In this document: piece by piece, positions 9,561 through 24,853 of the stretch
Layout: each line of letters begins with the position of its first letter
Numbering within the stretch: position 1 is the first letter of the stretch
Source: Heliopora coerulea
Lineage: Eukaryota > Cnidaria > Anthozoa > Scleralcyonacea > Helioporidae
Length of the DNA: 64,000 nt
Reading direction: 5' to 3'
Assembly: GCA_030142905.1 (NCBI GenBank)
Contig: JASJOG010000015.1
Coordinates: 1,679,001 to 1,743,000 of the forward strand
Notes under the pieces: model-generated
What the model was told of the DNA's origin: nothing
The model's input: only the letters and a program-made list of their open reading frames with translations
Database searches by the model: none
Position numbers and translations under genes: made by a program

Positions 9561-12500
9561 GTATTGAAATATGCAAGCTGTTATTAAGACATGCTACAGT
9601 AGATAAGGACTGAGTAACAAGGACTCAAATGGTTGACAAAGTTTGTACAACCATGTACACTTAACCATGAGATGCAATTGGAAGAAAGGATGTATATGAT
9701 CTTAACTGCAAAGCTTCTGCTGGTAAGCAAAGTTTATAACGTGTGAGTTTATATACATCTGATAAACAATGTTTTCTTTGTTCTGCGCCAGAATAAAACC
9801 CGTTTCTTTCTGAGGACGGATAAAGACTTCGCGTTAATTATCTGGATTTCAGTGGACGCTTCATCGAGACTTGAGATTGAGTAACACCTGAGATCTCCTT
9901 GCATTTTTGTCGCGAACGTTCATCAGATCGTAAAATAAGTAAAAATTGTTTTACTTATTCTGCTCTCCGTTTAATAAAGTCCCCCTAGTCTCTATGCCGT
10001 TTACATGTCAACTTCTTTGAGAACTGCTGAGCGTTGCAATAGTATTTTATTGACTATTTTACAACGGCCGTGGCGCTGAGATCAATTATGTTTTGTGGTC
10101 GATTCTTTAACTCTGACTGGTTTTTATCTGTTAGCTATTTGGTCACAGACCTCCTGTTGGTCAAATTTTTTGCCATAACGAGGCGTTATTGAATGTTTTT
10201 TAAGTTCCTTTATGAATTGTCTTTTCCTTTAGTCGCAACGGGCGCACTTACTTGGTTATTATCCTCTTTTTGATCCATTTGAACATTCAGACGATAAGGC
10301 GGTGCCGAAGGTGCGAGTTCAAGTCCCGCTCGGGTCAACAATTTTCAGTTGACTTTGACGGTGTCAGATTATCATGAACGAATTTCTGTTCATGTGTATC
10401 TCTGAGGATGATTCTGAAATAGAATTCAAAAACGTATGGTTTCCTTTTTTTGGTCAAGTGTGACGTCTTGTCTCGTAGCGCCTTCGACTTTGCTATTTTT
10501 TGGAAGTGTATTACTTTGCAATTATTTACGAACTGTAAACAGTGCACCAAAATAGGTTGGAAATCAGGTCCTTCTACCGTATGCTACCCAGACATTATGA
10601 ATACTTTCGGACTTTTCCTTTCGTGGAAACGTGAGGAAATAAACCTGAAACAACGTTTGCGAGCTTAGAAGTGAAAATCTCCGCTTGTGGTGTAGACTTT
10701 AAAGCCTTATCACTATTCATCCGCGTTTTCACCACATTTTAACATGAGGTGCGTACCGTTTTAATGAACGGCGTCATTCGGAATAAATCGTCATTCACGA
10801 TTCACCCTGGTTGTTGATGGGACAAACATCGTACGAGAAAACATACCAAAAAAAGGTTTCTACTCCGTCGGAAAGCCGCGTGTTTACTTCAGAGAAAGCA
10901 ACCATTTTAAGGGCGTTTTAATATCTTCAAATTTAAAAGAAAAGGAGAAAAAATAAACCTCAGACACTGTGGAATTAACGTTATAAACGGTAATGTGTTC
11001 GAGATTTCTGGCCCTCATCTAAGCTGATGTCTGACAGTTATCGTTGCAAATTGCTCTTAGTACTCGTGGCTTGTTTTATCACTCCTAAAACCCTCGAGTT
11101 CTCCTAGAACGACTGTGGTCTCGGGTTTAATTCAATTTTAACAAACAGCTTCTTTTTCACTCCGCGAGTTGACGTCGTTATTAAGACGTAAAAATGGCCG
11201 TTCTGGTAACGTTGTATACACAACGACGATGGTGTTGAGAATACCCTGGAGAACGAAAATTATTCATTCTCTTACGTTTTGCATGAAGAATTGTTTTGTT
11301 TCGAAGGACGCGTCGTTGAAGTGACGTCGTAGATCTCAGGATCCCTAGTATCTGCTCTCCTACTTTTCGGCAGCTCCTTGACTCGTCTGGGTTTTTACGT
11401 GGATCTACTCTTCCAACACAACACTGTACTTCGTTGTCGCTCCAATTTAATATCATGGCGTTTATTCTCACCCAGTTTTTCAGGGGTTCTATTCAGTACT
11501 TTCGATTTTATCGTAATTGAAAAGAAAGTCGTACAATGCCACTTTCGTGATCTATAGATGGTTTATTGTACTTCGTGTACAATAGAATGTGGTTTTGATA
11601 TGCCAGAATGTCGCATTTTCCGAACAATCTCGAGACCTTTTCTTTGAGATGTCGTTTTAACCACTTTTCAACCGAGAGAATGATGACAAAAAGGTTCATT
11701 ACATATCATTCCTCGAGAAACTTAAACATCAATTTAAACACCAATTAGTTTCGATCACCAAGTGTTTCTTCTTAATATTATAGACCTGCTGATCAAAACA
11801 TGTGCGCGCATCGCACAGTAAACGTTCCCTCACGGCGTAGTCCCTCAATTCTTTTTCAGTATGTATTATCCGCAGTTATGCCCGTCACATTCCGTATATA
11901 TTTTCGTTTCTTTGACCTACAGAGGTAAAACCTCAATCTTCCACTCATAACGTCTGTGAGAGCTCATCAATCATAATTCAGGTAATCTGTCAGATGATTT
12001 GTAAATGGCATTGAAAATCTTTTGTGTTGACACCCTAATTAATTGTGTGTCCTTGCCAAATAATAAATCATTTGACTCCAGTTAATAGGACAAACTCCAC
12101 GGGTAACTCGTCTGCTATTTACACTCAATTGTGTAAACTCCAAACAAATCCTATCGCTCTGTTCTTTTTCCTTGATTGCCATAACGTTAGACCCGATCAC
12201 CCACACCCTGTGAATTACTATGGAGATATAATGAGGTTTTTTCTAACAATAGTTCCCTTTCTTGTTTTGGAGTACAGGTTATTGGTCACATCGTATATTT
12301 CCAAACTTATGAGGTACATGCATGCTTACTCGCTGTAGCATTTCGAACACAATCGTGCACCATTTTTCCCAATGATTGTTTCCAAGGAGGTGTTTCACGA
12401 CACTTACTTTTTTCGTTACAATTTGAAACAGGAAATTGAAACTGCCTTTTATGAAATTGGTGTCTCGATATTAAAAACTTTCAAACCTGCTTTCGATGGA

Positions 12501-13698
12501 TGGTAGTGTTCGGGGAATTTAATTCAACTGAATATCATCATCTCGTTCATAGAAGTCTCTTTATCTGCCTGTAAACTTTGTGGTAAGAAACACCACCCTT
12601 ATCAAGACCTCCATCACTGCTTCTTGCGACTAAAAGTTAAAAACCTTTGTTGTTTGTTGCCCTTTATTCCTCTTTATCAAGTACTGATTTTGGACGACTA
12701 AAGTCCATGGAGAACCGTATCTAAACTTCTGATCTTTTACTTCGACTTTTGACCAAAAATTGGGCTTTTCAGAAGGTATGTATTTCAAAGATTACCAACA
12801 AAAAAAAAAAACAATTTGACGATTGTGTATTGGCGAAGCCTGCTGCTCGGAATTAAACGTGGTGACCAGAACTCCAATACTCCACTGAAGTCGGTCAACT
12901 TTATCAGAAACACCTGGTTTTTGCCATAATTAGTAGTGATGCATTATACACCTGAGAACGAAACATACAGGAGATTTCGAGAGAGTTAACGTGTAGTTCC
13001 GATTTTCTTTTTTTATTCGGTTGTGTGTTGGTTGTTGCTGCTTGGAATGGCTGCAGTTTTTGGTCATTAATTATATGACCTAATTGCTGCGTTTACTGCT
13101 ATAATTTTCAATGAGACGTTTTACTGTAACAACTTGGGCCCTTGCTGTCAGTTCACGATGCATTTGTATAACAGTTCGGTTATCTCAAAAGCGTCTTCTT
13201 TCTTCTTGTGCTCGTGCAGTGCTCCTGACGTGGAATTAAATTGAGATGTATTATCAAACACGCACCAACAAATTCGTTCACATTCACCAAACGGCCCTAA
13301 ACAGTACTCTTACTTGTGTTAGAGCTTTTAGACTCAGCGTGATGTTTGCACAACTCTTGAAAGAAACCCAGGTGTGGCATCGACTGCACGTGGTGCTTTT
13401 GTCCCAATCTTTAGCATGCGTCACCGAGTTGGCGCCAGAGGTGGAGCTGCGTGTTTGGAGAAGAAAGGAAATTCTTCTTATCAGGAAATGGTGTGTATTT
13501 TGCACGAAAGAAAAAAAACACACACAAAAAAACCACTGCATGCTAGGCTTTCCTGGCGCGACACAAAGGTTAATCGTTTGGTTACCGTGGTCGACCCGTT
13601 GCCGTGGCATGGCTGAATTTGGTTCGTGGTCCATAAAGCTGGAGTTGCGGTAAACCGAACTTCAGTTTATACACTTTCATGCACACATGGAAGCAAGG

Positions 13699-13723
13699 AA
13701 ACAAACAAACAAACAAACAAACA
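13699..13723. repeat. (AAAC)6 microsatellite
   Basis: Short run of AAAC tetranucleotides in intergenic sequence. Confidence 0.95.
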
Positions 13724-16700
13724 AGCATGGCCAAGCACAATTATGCGTAATTAGCTGAGTTTATTGCTGCAACAAAGAGCGTCGATGGATGCAAATTGCG
13801 AACGCTTTTGTCCGTGAGAAGGGTACGGGTAATCTCTCTTGACATGCTGGGCTATTAATTATAAAGTAATTGCAAGAACGTCCACGAAATCGGGCCTGTT
13901 AATCTAAAAGCTTTTTTGAACAATCGCTGGACAAATGACGACCAGGGTGGTGCCGAACCATACTTGCTGCGTGTGTTTGTTCATTGAGTTTCCCTAGCGT
14001 TGGTGAACGTTTTAGATTATGTGTTATTCAATGGACTCTGTGGTGTCCACCTGCCTTGACACTTCAGTGATTGATAGCCTGTTATCATGAGTGCTTTTTA
14101 GAATCGATCTGTTCTTATCTGTTTTAAATCTTCAGGGTGGTTACAGCAGCTGCTAGTTGGAATACGCTGCCGTGGTCACAGACAACCTCAGGAATTTTGC
14201 CTTTTATTTATTTTCTTTCAAGTAATCTTCCACGTATTTCCGAAATACACCTTCCAACTCGGATTCCTAATCTGTTAAACAGGTCTTAGTATCCTAAATG
14301 AAATCATTCCTCAATTACCTTCTATTTTTTCCTTACAAACGTACGGAATATCCTTGTCTGGTTTGCTGTGAGAGTTCATGTGCTGTTTGGTTTCGGTTAA
14401 AGGGTTGCTTGACTTACCGAATGAAGTACTAGACACATTGTTGAGAGACTTCGTTGATGTTCATAGGATTTGTTTAAACAAACACCTTTAATGAATGTCT
14501 GTTTTCTGGTATCTTTAGCCGTGAAATCGTTTTAGTCATAGTATCATTTACAAAATACCCGCCGTTAGTTACTCATGTGATCAGGTAGCCTATCAAACAG
14601 CCATAGAATATTTCCATCATATTTTAACATTATTAGGGCGTGTGCAGAAGACCCCAACTAATTTTCTTTCTTTTCCTGGATACGAGCAATACCCGGACAG
14701 AATTCTCCTGAATGTTTCTCATGGCGGACTATATTGGAACGATTTCGATGGAATCCTTTGTACTTCTTTTGTTTCTGGTCAAGAAGAAGTCTGAAATAGG
14801 TCTGGATCAAGTAATGCACGCTTGATGCAATTAAGACAAATCGTATTGATTGCGTAAATGATGGTGGCATGAAGGTTGAAGATCTTTCCATTCGTTCCTT
14901 CCCCCACTTGCTGCTTCATTGTGGCGTGTTCTTTGTGTCTAATCCTTGTCGTCACCTCGCTCATGTTGTCAATAACCTTTTGTAATTTTCCACATTAGGA
15001 TCTTTCTTCCTTTGAGGACATTGCTTTTTTGATCCCTCTAGTCTTGATATAGGCAATATTCCGTCTACATGATATATATACAGAAATCTGTGAATAAATA
15101 AATTCACACGTATATCTCAGACAAATTCTTAAAATATATTGGCCAATGTGAGTTACAAACGAAGAGACTAGAAATCGGGGAGCGATTGCATTGTTAAGTG
15201 GGTGTATTAAAAAGAATGGAAGAGTATGAAATAGCGAAGACCGTACAATCGTGGACACGTGAAGTATGAAGAAAAGGGTACGATCCAAAGCAACTTTCAG
15301 GGAGGCGGTTGAGAGTGGAATTAAGATTTAGCACGTGGACAGGAGTTCTATTCTGTTCTTTCAAGTTCCATGGTTTTGCTCCAATATTCAAGAAGCTTTT
15401 TTTCGTTTATTCTGAATTTGATTTTGGGGATGAGAAGTTCACATCATGGTTTCTTAACTTATAATAATGGACATCTTTTTTATGTGTAAAGCTTTCAAAT
15501 CAGTATTTAGGTGTTAAATTAAACTACAATATACCTAATATTAATTTAATAAATACTTTCAATATCATGAGAGAGAGGGAGAAAGAGGTGGGAATCCAAG
15601 ACCTACTCTTCGAAAAGTAGGATTTGAATTATAGACTTCAGTGGGAAATTATGTACTAATGACAGTCTCGTACAAAACGCAAAATCTTTTCTCTCTGTTG
15701 AACTATCAGCAATATTATCAGTGACTGGGAAATTACCAAAATAAACATACCTGTTAAGATTCCATACAAATAGTTGATAATCGCACAGCACGATCAGATC
15801 AAGGTTGAGAATGCGACGTCGATCTGGGCGCCCATTACGTGAAGTTTGATTGAATTTTACTCGTTGTCGAGGTAATTTCAACTGGATTGTTGTCCGAGTG
15901 TGTCCCACAAACTGACGTATGATTGTATCGTGGCATCACTGTTATTTGCGGCAAGCTGCTGAGTAGTATGCAGAATATCTATTGTAATGTACCCTTGTAC
16001 TTTAATGTCATGACCTATTCATAAATTTGGTGAGACACGAAAGCTTTGTGATAATCTAGCATCTTCTGATCTCTCACCCTCCCTTATCAATGAGAGCAGA
16101 CCGGAGAAAAAAAAATGTCGATCAATTATTTAAATTCCACCGTTGTAACCTTTTCAAAACAAGCTCATGAGATATCAACATTATATCTGATCTTGTTCAA
16201 TCACTTCAAGTGTCCTTCTGTAACTTATAGCGTTTTGCCTGTGGTTTAAAACGAAAGGGAAAAACAAACGGCCTAATGAAGGAAGTCTCAACAAAACACC
16301 TTAATATCTTAAAGTATCTCTGCTAATGGATTACGAAAATATTTCATTTTATTGTTAATAAGTTAAAATGGTCTCGTGTTGCGTTTTGGCTCGACTTTGT
16401 CTTTGCTTATCATGGCCTTACCGCTATTACACTCATTAGCGCAATCGAGATAATACTATATTTTTCCTGTTTGCATTCGGTTTCTGGCTTCGACTTTAAC
16501 TTCTTCGAAAGTTAGGAAAACAATTTGTCGGAAGAAATTGTCTCAGTGAGTGATGAAGGTGAATGGCGGAGTATTGAAGAATAACACGAGTCTTGGCAAG
16601 GAGCATACTCTTCTGAGGATTACTGTTTCTTTTGAATAAATGTTGACCTCGAGAATTACTTTTGTAATTGCTATATTAGCCTGTTTTGATTTGCGAAAAA

Positions 16701-17698
16701 TGTTTCTCGAGTATGAGATACCTTTGTTTTGGTGCAAATTTTCAGACAAAGAAAATGCTGCACAGGCTATATTTTAACGCGCGGTTTAACGCCTTTTAAT
16801 CTGCTGGCTAAATTGACCAAAGGCTATTAATTAAAACGGAAGCAAAGGGAAGCAGCTTGGACGTTTCTTTTGGATATCCTGTTTGTCTGTCAAAGTTAAC
16901 TTTCATGTGTAAAGAGTTCCACTGAACTCACAAAATGAATGAAAAGATTTACTGTAGATCTTGTTTGTCTCTTCCAATTCTAAAGCCTGTTTTCTTTTGT
17001 ATTTCGCCACATCATTCACCTTGCCTCTGAAAATTTTTCCAAGTTTCTCAAAACTAGCCATTCTTTTATTTTGTTCCGTTGTCTTCCCATTGGTATCATG
17101 TTCTTCTAGGGCAACCAAAACGATTCCCGAGTTTTTTTGGGTTTTTTTGTTTGTTTTTTTGAGGCTTCTTTCGTGAGCATTTTAGTTACTGAGCTCTTGG
17201 ACGGAATGCCAAACTGATACCCAAAGGGTAAGTTTTGAATGAGCAATGTCTTCAGTGAGATGAACTAGAACCAGAGTGTGTATGCTGCATACAGACACAG
17301 CGTATCATGTGTTTCACGGCTGTTTTTTAACTTGGGGAATGTCTTTTTACACCTCTTATCGACCTTGGCAAACATTTTTATCCCAGTAATTCAGGCGCAA
17401 CGGAATTGGTTTGAAATAAGTCTGCCCTTGTTCGATAGCATCCGCTTTGGATCGTTATCTGACGGCGGACCGTGGCGGAAAATAGGCGATTCGATTGAAA
17501 CAGTTCATAAATTGATTGGCAATAAACAGGTCTAGTGATAATTTCCTGTGACAAATTGTTTCATAAGCATTTTTCGTTATTCTGTGTCAAGTCCTCACAG
17601 CAATTAGTCGATAAGAGGCGGCTTGCATGCCTATAATTCGCCAACTTGACCCTAGTCAGGGTCATCAGTGGTATTTTAGCACAAGGAGATCGGAATTA

Positions 17699-17707
17699 CT
17701 CTCTCCC

Positions 17708-17759
<52 letters not shown>

Positions 17760-17818
17760 TCTTTCTTTCTTTCTCTGTCTCTTTCTCTTTCTCCCTCTCA
17801 TTCTCCTCTTCTTCTTGA
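17699..17818. repeat. (CT)n / CTTT polypyrimidine tract
   Basis: About 120 bp of pyrimidine-only plus-strand sequence, mainly CT dinucleotides, then CTTT. It lies about 1 kb downstream of the Msx stop. Confidence 0.97.
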
Positions 17819-18585
17819 ACATACCCACTTGACCGTTTGCTAAGAGTACAATTTGTTCCACTGCTTTGACTGTGGTTGATGCGACTTCAAATTGCGCGCT
17901 ATAATTTCTGCTGAGACTTGATGTTTGTCATACCAACTCCACTCACTTCACTTAAATCAGAAAATTACGCTAGGTAGATGACAAAGTCAGTGTATCGTGC
18001 CGTTACCTCCAGTTAATAGGTAGCCAGCTATATAAAACAAAGACATTTCTCACCTCAACTTCATTATTGCGCAGTAAGTTGGCGACAATTTTTCGGACTG
18101 TTTCACCTTTATAAAATTATTCCACTATTATAAGACAATTAGAGACAGATTACACGGAGATTTTCCGGCCTGAAACTCAGCAATCTAGTTCAAGTACATC
18201 GTACTATTTGTTCAGTGGGTGTCAAAGAGAACCAGTGCGTAAAGATCGAAGAAGACTGCTAATGACAAAATATCAGTCTGCGTGCCAGAATACATATGGT
18301 CCGAAGCCGAGTCACTAAGTCACTTCATTACAATTTGCTCTAACGTTTATTCTAAGTTCCTGTCCATATTTGAGATATTCAAGTTCGATAGTTACCTTTT
18401 AATAAATAAATATACACCGTCAAACATTTTTTATAATTTCTTGCGTTTCGTTGATATTTATCCCCGTGTACTGTAACATTCAAAGAGGGGTCTAATTTTC
18501 GTCCATTCTTGCCACAATCTCGGTTCTGCTATTTTGAAGAGACATACGTCTTGATTTGTTACCCAAAGGAACTTCAAATCTGTTG

Positions 18586-18591
18586 TTTATT
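18586..18591 (-). terminator. Candidate poly(A) signal of Msx
   Basis: TTTATT on the plus strand is AATAAA on the coding strand, about 220 nt past the Msx stop. A second AATAAA lies near 18344. Transcript ends were not observed. Confidence 0.35.
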
Positions 18592-18809
18592 TACATCAAG
18601 GCACCCTTGATCCAATTTTCTGCCCTGAGAGCTCACATGAATATCCGTAATTGTTTATGGTATAAGTATCAGATCTTGTACACTTACTTTCTTCACTTAA
18701 AAAATTTTCCTCTCCGTTCAAGTGAGCGAATTTGCAATCCTCGGTGGTTTTTCGTTCCATTCTCAATCCTCGAATTACACAGAAGTATCCAGAAATCTTC
18801 TTTTGGTTC

Positions 18810-19967
<1,158 letters not shown>

Positions 19968-22201
19968 TCATTTGAGCAGTTGACGTAAATGTCTTTTATA
20001 ACGAAGTTAACAGGGTGTCCGGTAATTATGCTGTTGTCAAACGAATTTGTTGTTGATAAACACGCTCCAACCGCGAACAAGAGTTCTTCACAATGGCTAA
20101 GTGATTGCTATTGGCTCTTGAATGAGTCATTTGGATAAATGCCCGCCTTCAACTAAAACGACATGCTGTTGTGTTGGCTGACGGAAACGGACAAAACAGC
20201 CTTGTCGTGGAGTTAGAGATTGCCCGTTGGAACAAGACGGAACGATTTTACACTGGCTTAAAACGTACACCTAAATATTTGCTAAAGCGTATCACTTCAC
20301 TCCTAAAGTAGTTAAAACTAATTGCCTGTCGTTGTATACAAGACACAGGCCAAACAACGACAATGGAGATTGTCTGGTTGTTGGATCACTGTCATGGACC
20401 CAAGCGATCTTACATGTTGCTGTGTATCAACCCAACTCTCACCTCTCTCCATCACCGGGACTAGATCGAGGGGAACAGTGGATCGAGGAAACAGGAAGAG
20501 AGGAGTCTAAATATTCGTTTAACGCTATGAATAGAAAAACAAATAAATGAAGTCATTGGGGGGCCTGTTAAGAAAGATCCTTAAAGAGTCCACTTAGCCA
20601 GGTAATATCCATATGAATGGGAAGGCTAATTCTTGCTGTTTAATTAGTGTAGGCGTCCTTGTGGCAATCAGGTCGAAAAGCCATCACCAAAAATTCGTGA
20701 TTATTGCCTTCACGTAATTGAGTTCTAATTGCTTAAACTGACGAAGGCGATAACGAGTATTTCGACCGACTAACCAAGACATCCTCCCGGTTCTCTTTTG
20801 CAATTTTTAAACGGCAGTCAGTGAGAAGAGACGTTGTTCCAGCAAATAAATACACTGTACTGGTGACATCAAGACGCGAAGAATGTTTCATTTAAACTCG
20901 CTGATTGAGAGCTCCAATAATGAAGATAAGAATAATTGCATATTTGCCAACACGCAAGCTCAAATGAAATCTTCTCTGTGTACTATTAGGCAGCTGCATT
21001 GTAAATATTTATCAAAATTGTCATTGTTGTTGCATAACTAAACTCGCCACACCAATTGTTTCAAGCAATAGTTTCACCACGATTTCTTAGCTCCCGAAGC
21101 TCGTCACTTGCCTCTAAATGAATGCGACTCATTGTTAGGCGACCGCGTCGTCCAATTGCACACTGGCTGCTGCCAAAATGGCCTTTTAAGCCTTTTGTAA
21201 ATACTTAAATCCTGCCTAATTTGATTTGCTCAGCACTTAGCACAGGATTCAACTGAGTGGAGGTACTTCGCACAAAAGCTCTATTCGCAGTTGTTAATTG
21301 AATTTATTGAAGCTCTTAAGATTCTTTTCCGTCTCACGCTGTGGGACTCGAAGAGGCTCACAGCTAATCTCAAAGAGTGTCTGCTTTTTCCAAACACTCT
21401 TCAAGGATTTTCCACTGAAATTCTGTGTGCAAAACTCGCTTCAGATTTTCCATTTCAACGTATGCGGGCTCCTTATCTCTCCAAATGTAGCTGGTGTTTT
21501 GCGCGTTTTAATTTGAATAATTTACAGATCCCGACTAATTACAAGCCAAACTGATTCAGCAAACGATGTTCGATGGGAAAGAGAAGATCTTTATATAATT
21601 GTCGACACTTCTTGCTAAGAAGTTTGTTTTCCGTAAAATATTTCCATCATAACGGGAAACGTTCTTTCGGCTCTAGGCCAAGTGAGGTTCAACAGACGTC
21701 TCCGTATTTCCCTCTGGTTTTTCGTCTTTCTTTCGTGATAAAGTCTGGAGCATATTAGGACTACGGTAATTGTTTGCTATCGTATTTCGCAGCGTCAGTG
21801 GAGATAAATGCAACGCACTGATAAGAAAATAAAGTGTGTGAGTGAAGTTATTAACAATTTGTGGACGTAAAGAGTGGTCTCATATCTTGTGTTTCGTCTC
21901 CACCTTCAGTCCTTTGTGTTCTCGATTATGCGCGATAAGGTTGGAACACCTGCCTCCACGATTCTTTGTCTTGTCATTCTCTGAGAAACTATTTTGTTTT
22001 CACTTCAGAAACGTGCTGCACTCGTCGCAGACAGTCACGGTATCAGTCTTGTGTTCCGCTTGCGATAATGTTCACTTGTCCCTGAAGTGCCGTATGTTGG
22101 TGTTGTTTGGAATGATTTCTGATCAAAGCTGAAGAAAGAAGGCATTGCAAAGAGTTTTGAAATAGTTATTTTTTTGATAAAAGCAGGGATTTTTTGGGAG
22201 G

Positions 22202-22226
22202 TTATTTATTTATTTATTTATTTATT
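22202..22226. repeat. (TTTA)6 microsatellite
   Basis: Six TTTA tetranucleotides. Confidence 0.95.
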
Positions 22227-22475
22227 TTTGTATTTTTTCTGTTGTCATGTCCAGTTGCTTGTCTCTGTCACGGCTTTCAGAACGGAATAAAAAACTGGGA
22301 GATTGAAGGTGGGCAGTTAGAGTGATTGTAGATTATTCGTCCCAAGAATTCACAGCAAAAACGGCTGATAAGCTCAGGCAGAACAAGACTGGAAATAATT
22401 GGACAAGATAGGATTGATGAAATAGTGAGATTAAAAATGTTTAGCTAAGTAGGCAACACGCTAGGATCGTATGGA

Positions 22476-22715
22476 TCGGAACTGATGATCACGTGGTGAG
22501 TCCGCTCATTGGTTGAATCACATTTTAATATGATTGAAAGCTAGCGGAGGATTGTGATCTAAATGACGGCGTAAAGCATGTTCAGTTTACTAACGATCAT
22601 GTGGTGAGTTTGTAGTCATCTGATTGGCCGAATTGCCTTTAAGTATGGTTGACTCGTACTTACGGATTGCAATATCAGTGACAGCGTAAGCATGTTTAGT
22701 TCTACTGAATTTTTC
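22476..22715. repeat. Diverged tandem duplication, about 115-bp unit
   Basis: Two copies share GATCACGTGGTGAGT / GATCATGTGGTGAGT, a CATTGGTTGAAT / GATTGGCCGAAT block, and GACGGCGTAAAGCATGTTCAG / GACAGCGTAAGCATGTTTAG. The first runs from about 22476 to 22592 and the second from about 22593 to 22715. Confidence 0.75.
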
Positions 22716-23320
22716 AATAGAAGTTTACTTTATCAGTTCTCCAGAATTTCATACCCAAATAACTATTCTGTCTTTCTTACGTTATTGAATTTTAGTGCCA
22801 TTCTGCCTAACCGCGTCTTAATATCCAAGGTAAAAAAGTAACTTTACATTACGTTCGTTTTGTCGCCGAGAAAGTTGCGTCACAAAATCGATGGAAGTTT
22901 CGGCGCAAGCAAAAATCTACCTTCGTGTTTTTTGTTTTATTTTTTTCGTTGTGTATTGTTTTTTTTTTTTAAATTCTTTTAATTCTAACTAACTGCCAAA
23001 GCAAAGAGAAAAACTCGCATCGTTTATGCACATAAATTAATTCTCTGATATTTTTTTTCAACGGCACGAAAAAAAACAAAGCATGAACAACATGAAGACA
23101 AATAATATTAGAAATCTACTCAGGATGCTAGATCAGCTACTGATAAAGTTGTCGAAGAGGCACTCTCTTAATTAAGATATAGAGTCGTTCCTTATACATG
23201 ACAAATTAGGCAAAATACCCCGCGGCAACGTTTCAACATGACACAGCCCGCGAATTTGCTCAACAACTCCACTGTGTTTACGAGATTGTATTTTGTGTGG
23301 CATCATTTTAAGTTCATTTA

Positions 23321-23510
23321 GGGCCGATTTACACGATACAATTTTTGAATACGATTGTTCGTTTTGAGGTATGTTGTGTTGTCTCAATATCCAGTTCCTG
23401 CTTTCGATTCGCTCACTAACGTAGTCATACGTCCGCAAGACTCCAGCGAGTTAATCGGATACATCAGAACGAATAACTGTACACGACCATTGTGTCGTGT
23501 AAATGGACCC
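23321..23510. mobile_element. MITE with TTA target duplication (PIF/Harbinger-like)
   Basis: The 190-bp element begins GGGCCGATTTACACGATACA and ends with the reverse complement of GGGTCCATTTACACGACACA, so the terminal inverted repeats match at 17 of the first 20 positions and pairing continues imperfectly inside. TTA occurs directly on both sides (23318-23320 and 23511-23513). The TWA duplication and GGG ends are those of PIF/Harbinger MITEs. It has no coding capacity. Confidence 0.82.
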
Positions 23511-24566
23511 TTACAGGTTCTTCATTTTGGACAGATTGCAAAGACTAGAGAAAAAGCCTTTTAGGGTAATTTTCAATGAGAGTCGTAGCCAGAATTTTTC
23601 AAAGGGGGGTCGTTTTGCTTCTCGAATTATTTTCTAAGACGCGTTTAATCTGAATTGTTTGTTTCACAAACCTCAATTTTTAACACAATTACAGTTTTTA
23701 TAACTTATTTAGCATCCAAAAACGAGGGTACAATCGCACCATCCCCCCCGAACACCCTCGATACACCGCTGTTGTCAACTTACTTGTCTCTTAAATGTAT
23801 CCCAATTTTTTAATATCCATTCAGAAAAACGTATATAAACAGGATCATTGCCATTTTTATATCTTGAAATTTAAAGTTTAAAATACTCTTCAGTTCTTAA
23901 TTGTGTATAGTTGATTGGTAAATACAGTATGGTCAAGTATTTTGAAAAACAAAACTTTAAATTATGTGAATAGTGCTTTTTGTGAAGACATTTTGATTGT
24001 GTCAAAAAGGAAGCGGAAACTGGTCAAGATAACCATATATTAGGAAGACGACATGATTCATTAGATTCTTTTTTTTTGGTTTTGTTTTTGGTTTTTTCCC
24101 TAACAAAACCGGTAATCCTCATCATTTTTGGTTTTATTGGCGTAAGTGAAAGAAATTGTTTGTGAATAGTAAATTCAAACAGAAAAAAGATAGGATGAGA
24201 TGGAACAAGAATACACGATATGGCATGCAATTGTATTCTTTTTATGCCAGTTTTGTTTTAACAGTAGAAAAAATAGAGTTTCGGCTATTCTTGTGACCGG
24301 AGCACACAGAAATGAAGTCGCATAGGGGCCAAGATACAGAGCATCAGTGGTATTATTTTACTCATCAAGCAGCAACATTTCAAAATGGTGGAATCGGCAT
24401 TAACACATTTGCACGATCGAGTTTTGATCGAACCTCTTGATTAGAATGTATCTACACTGATCTACATTAATTTTTCGAGCTCTTTTCTTGACTAAAATCC
24501 TTGGAATCGTCACCATTTCTGGACAACACAAATGTTGACATGTGTTCGTATCATAAGTACTTTAAG

Positions 24567-24713
24567 AAAGGGCTTGTCCCGCACACGTATGTATATCATG
24601 TTGAGATAAAGTTTTTAGAAGGTTGTACGTATATGTATGTGCGGGAGAAAAAAAAATATCATGCTTTAAACATCTTTTTTAAAAATCATCAACTATTCGG
24701 GGCAAGCCCCTTT
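24567..24713. repeat. Inverted repeat pair, possible small MITE
   Basis: AAAGGGCTTGTCCCG (24567-24581) pairs with CGGGGCAAGCCCCTTT (24698-24713). About 115 bp lie between. Flanks do not show a clear target duplication. Confidence 0.5.
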
Positions 24714-24719
24714 ATCAAG

Positions 24720-24832
24720 ATGTATATGTGTGTATATATATATGTATGTATATATATATACATGTATATATATATATGTATGTATATATATATATATGTG
24801 TGTATATATATATGTATGTATATATATATGCA
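24720..24832. repeat. TATG/TA microsatellite
   Basis: Compound (TA)n, TATG and TGTA tract lying between two inverted-repeat structures. Confidence 0.95.
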
Positions 24833-24853
24833 ATATTTAAAAGCCGAGCAGGA

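Larger units (their letters stand above)
8757..18809. other. Intergenic region between convergent SERAC1 and Msx
   Basis: No gene is supported. Open frames are short (135 codons at most), without homology I recognise. It contains a 128-bp tandem array (9109-9560), (AAAC)n at 13699-13723, a CT tract (17699-17818), and AT-rich single-copy sequence. A possible old repeat lies at 8870-9060 (GGCGAACCAACC... AGGGCCGGATCTAGG). It should contain the SERAC1 and Msx 3' untranslated regions and perhaps regulatory DNA. Confidence 0.7.

Noticed and set aside
10290..10345. tRNA-like T-arm (GCGAGTTCAAGTCCCGC) near 10313-10329
   Set aside because: No matching A box, D-arm or acceptor pairing upstream; at best the eroded remnant of a tRNA or SINE.
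13246..13653. 135-codon open frame with an overlapping antisense frame
   Set aside because: No recognisable homology; both strands open over the same stretch suggests chance.
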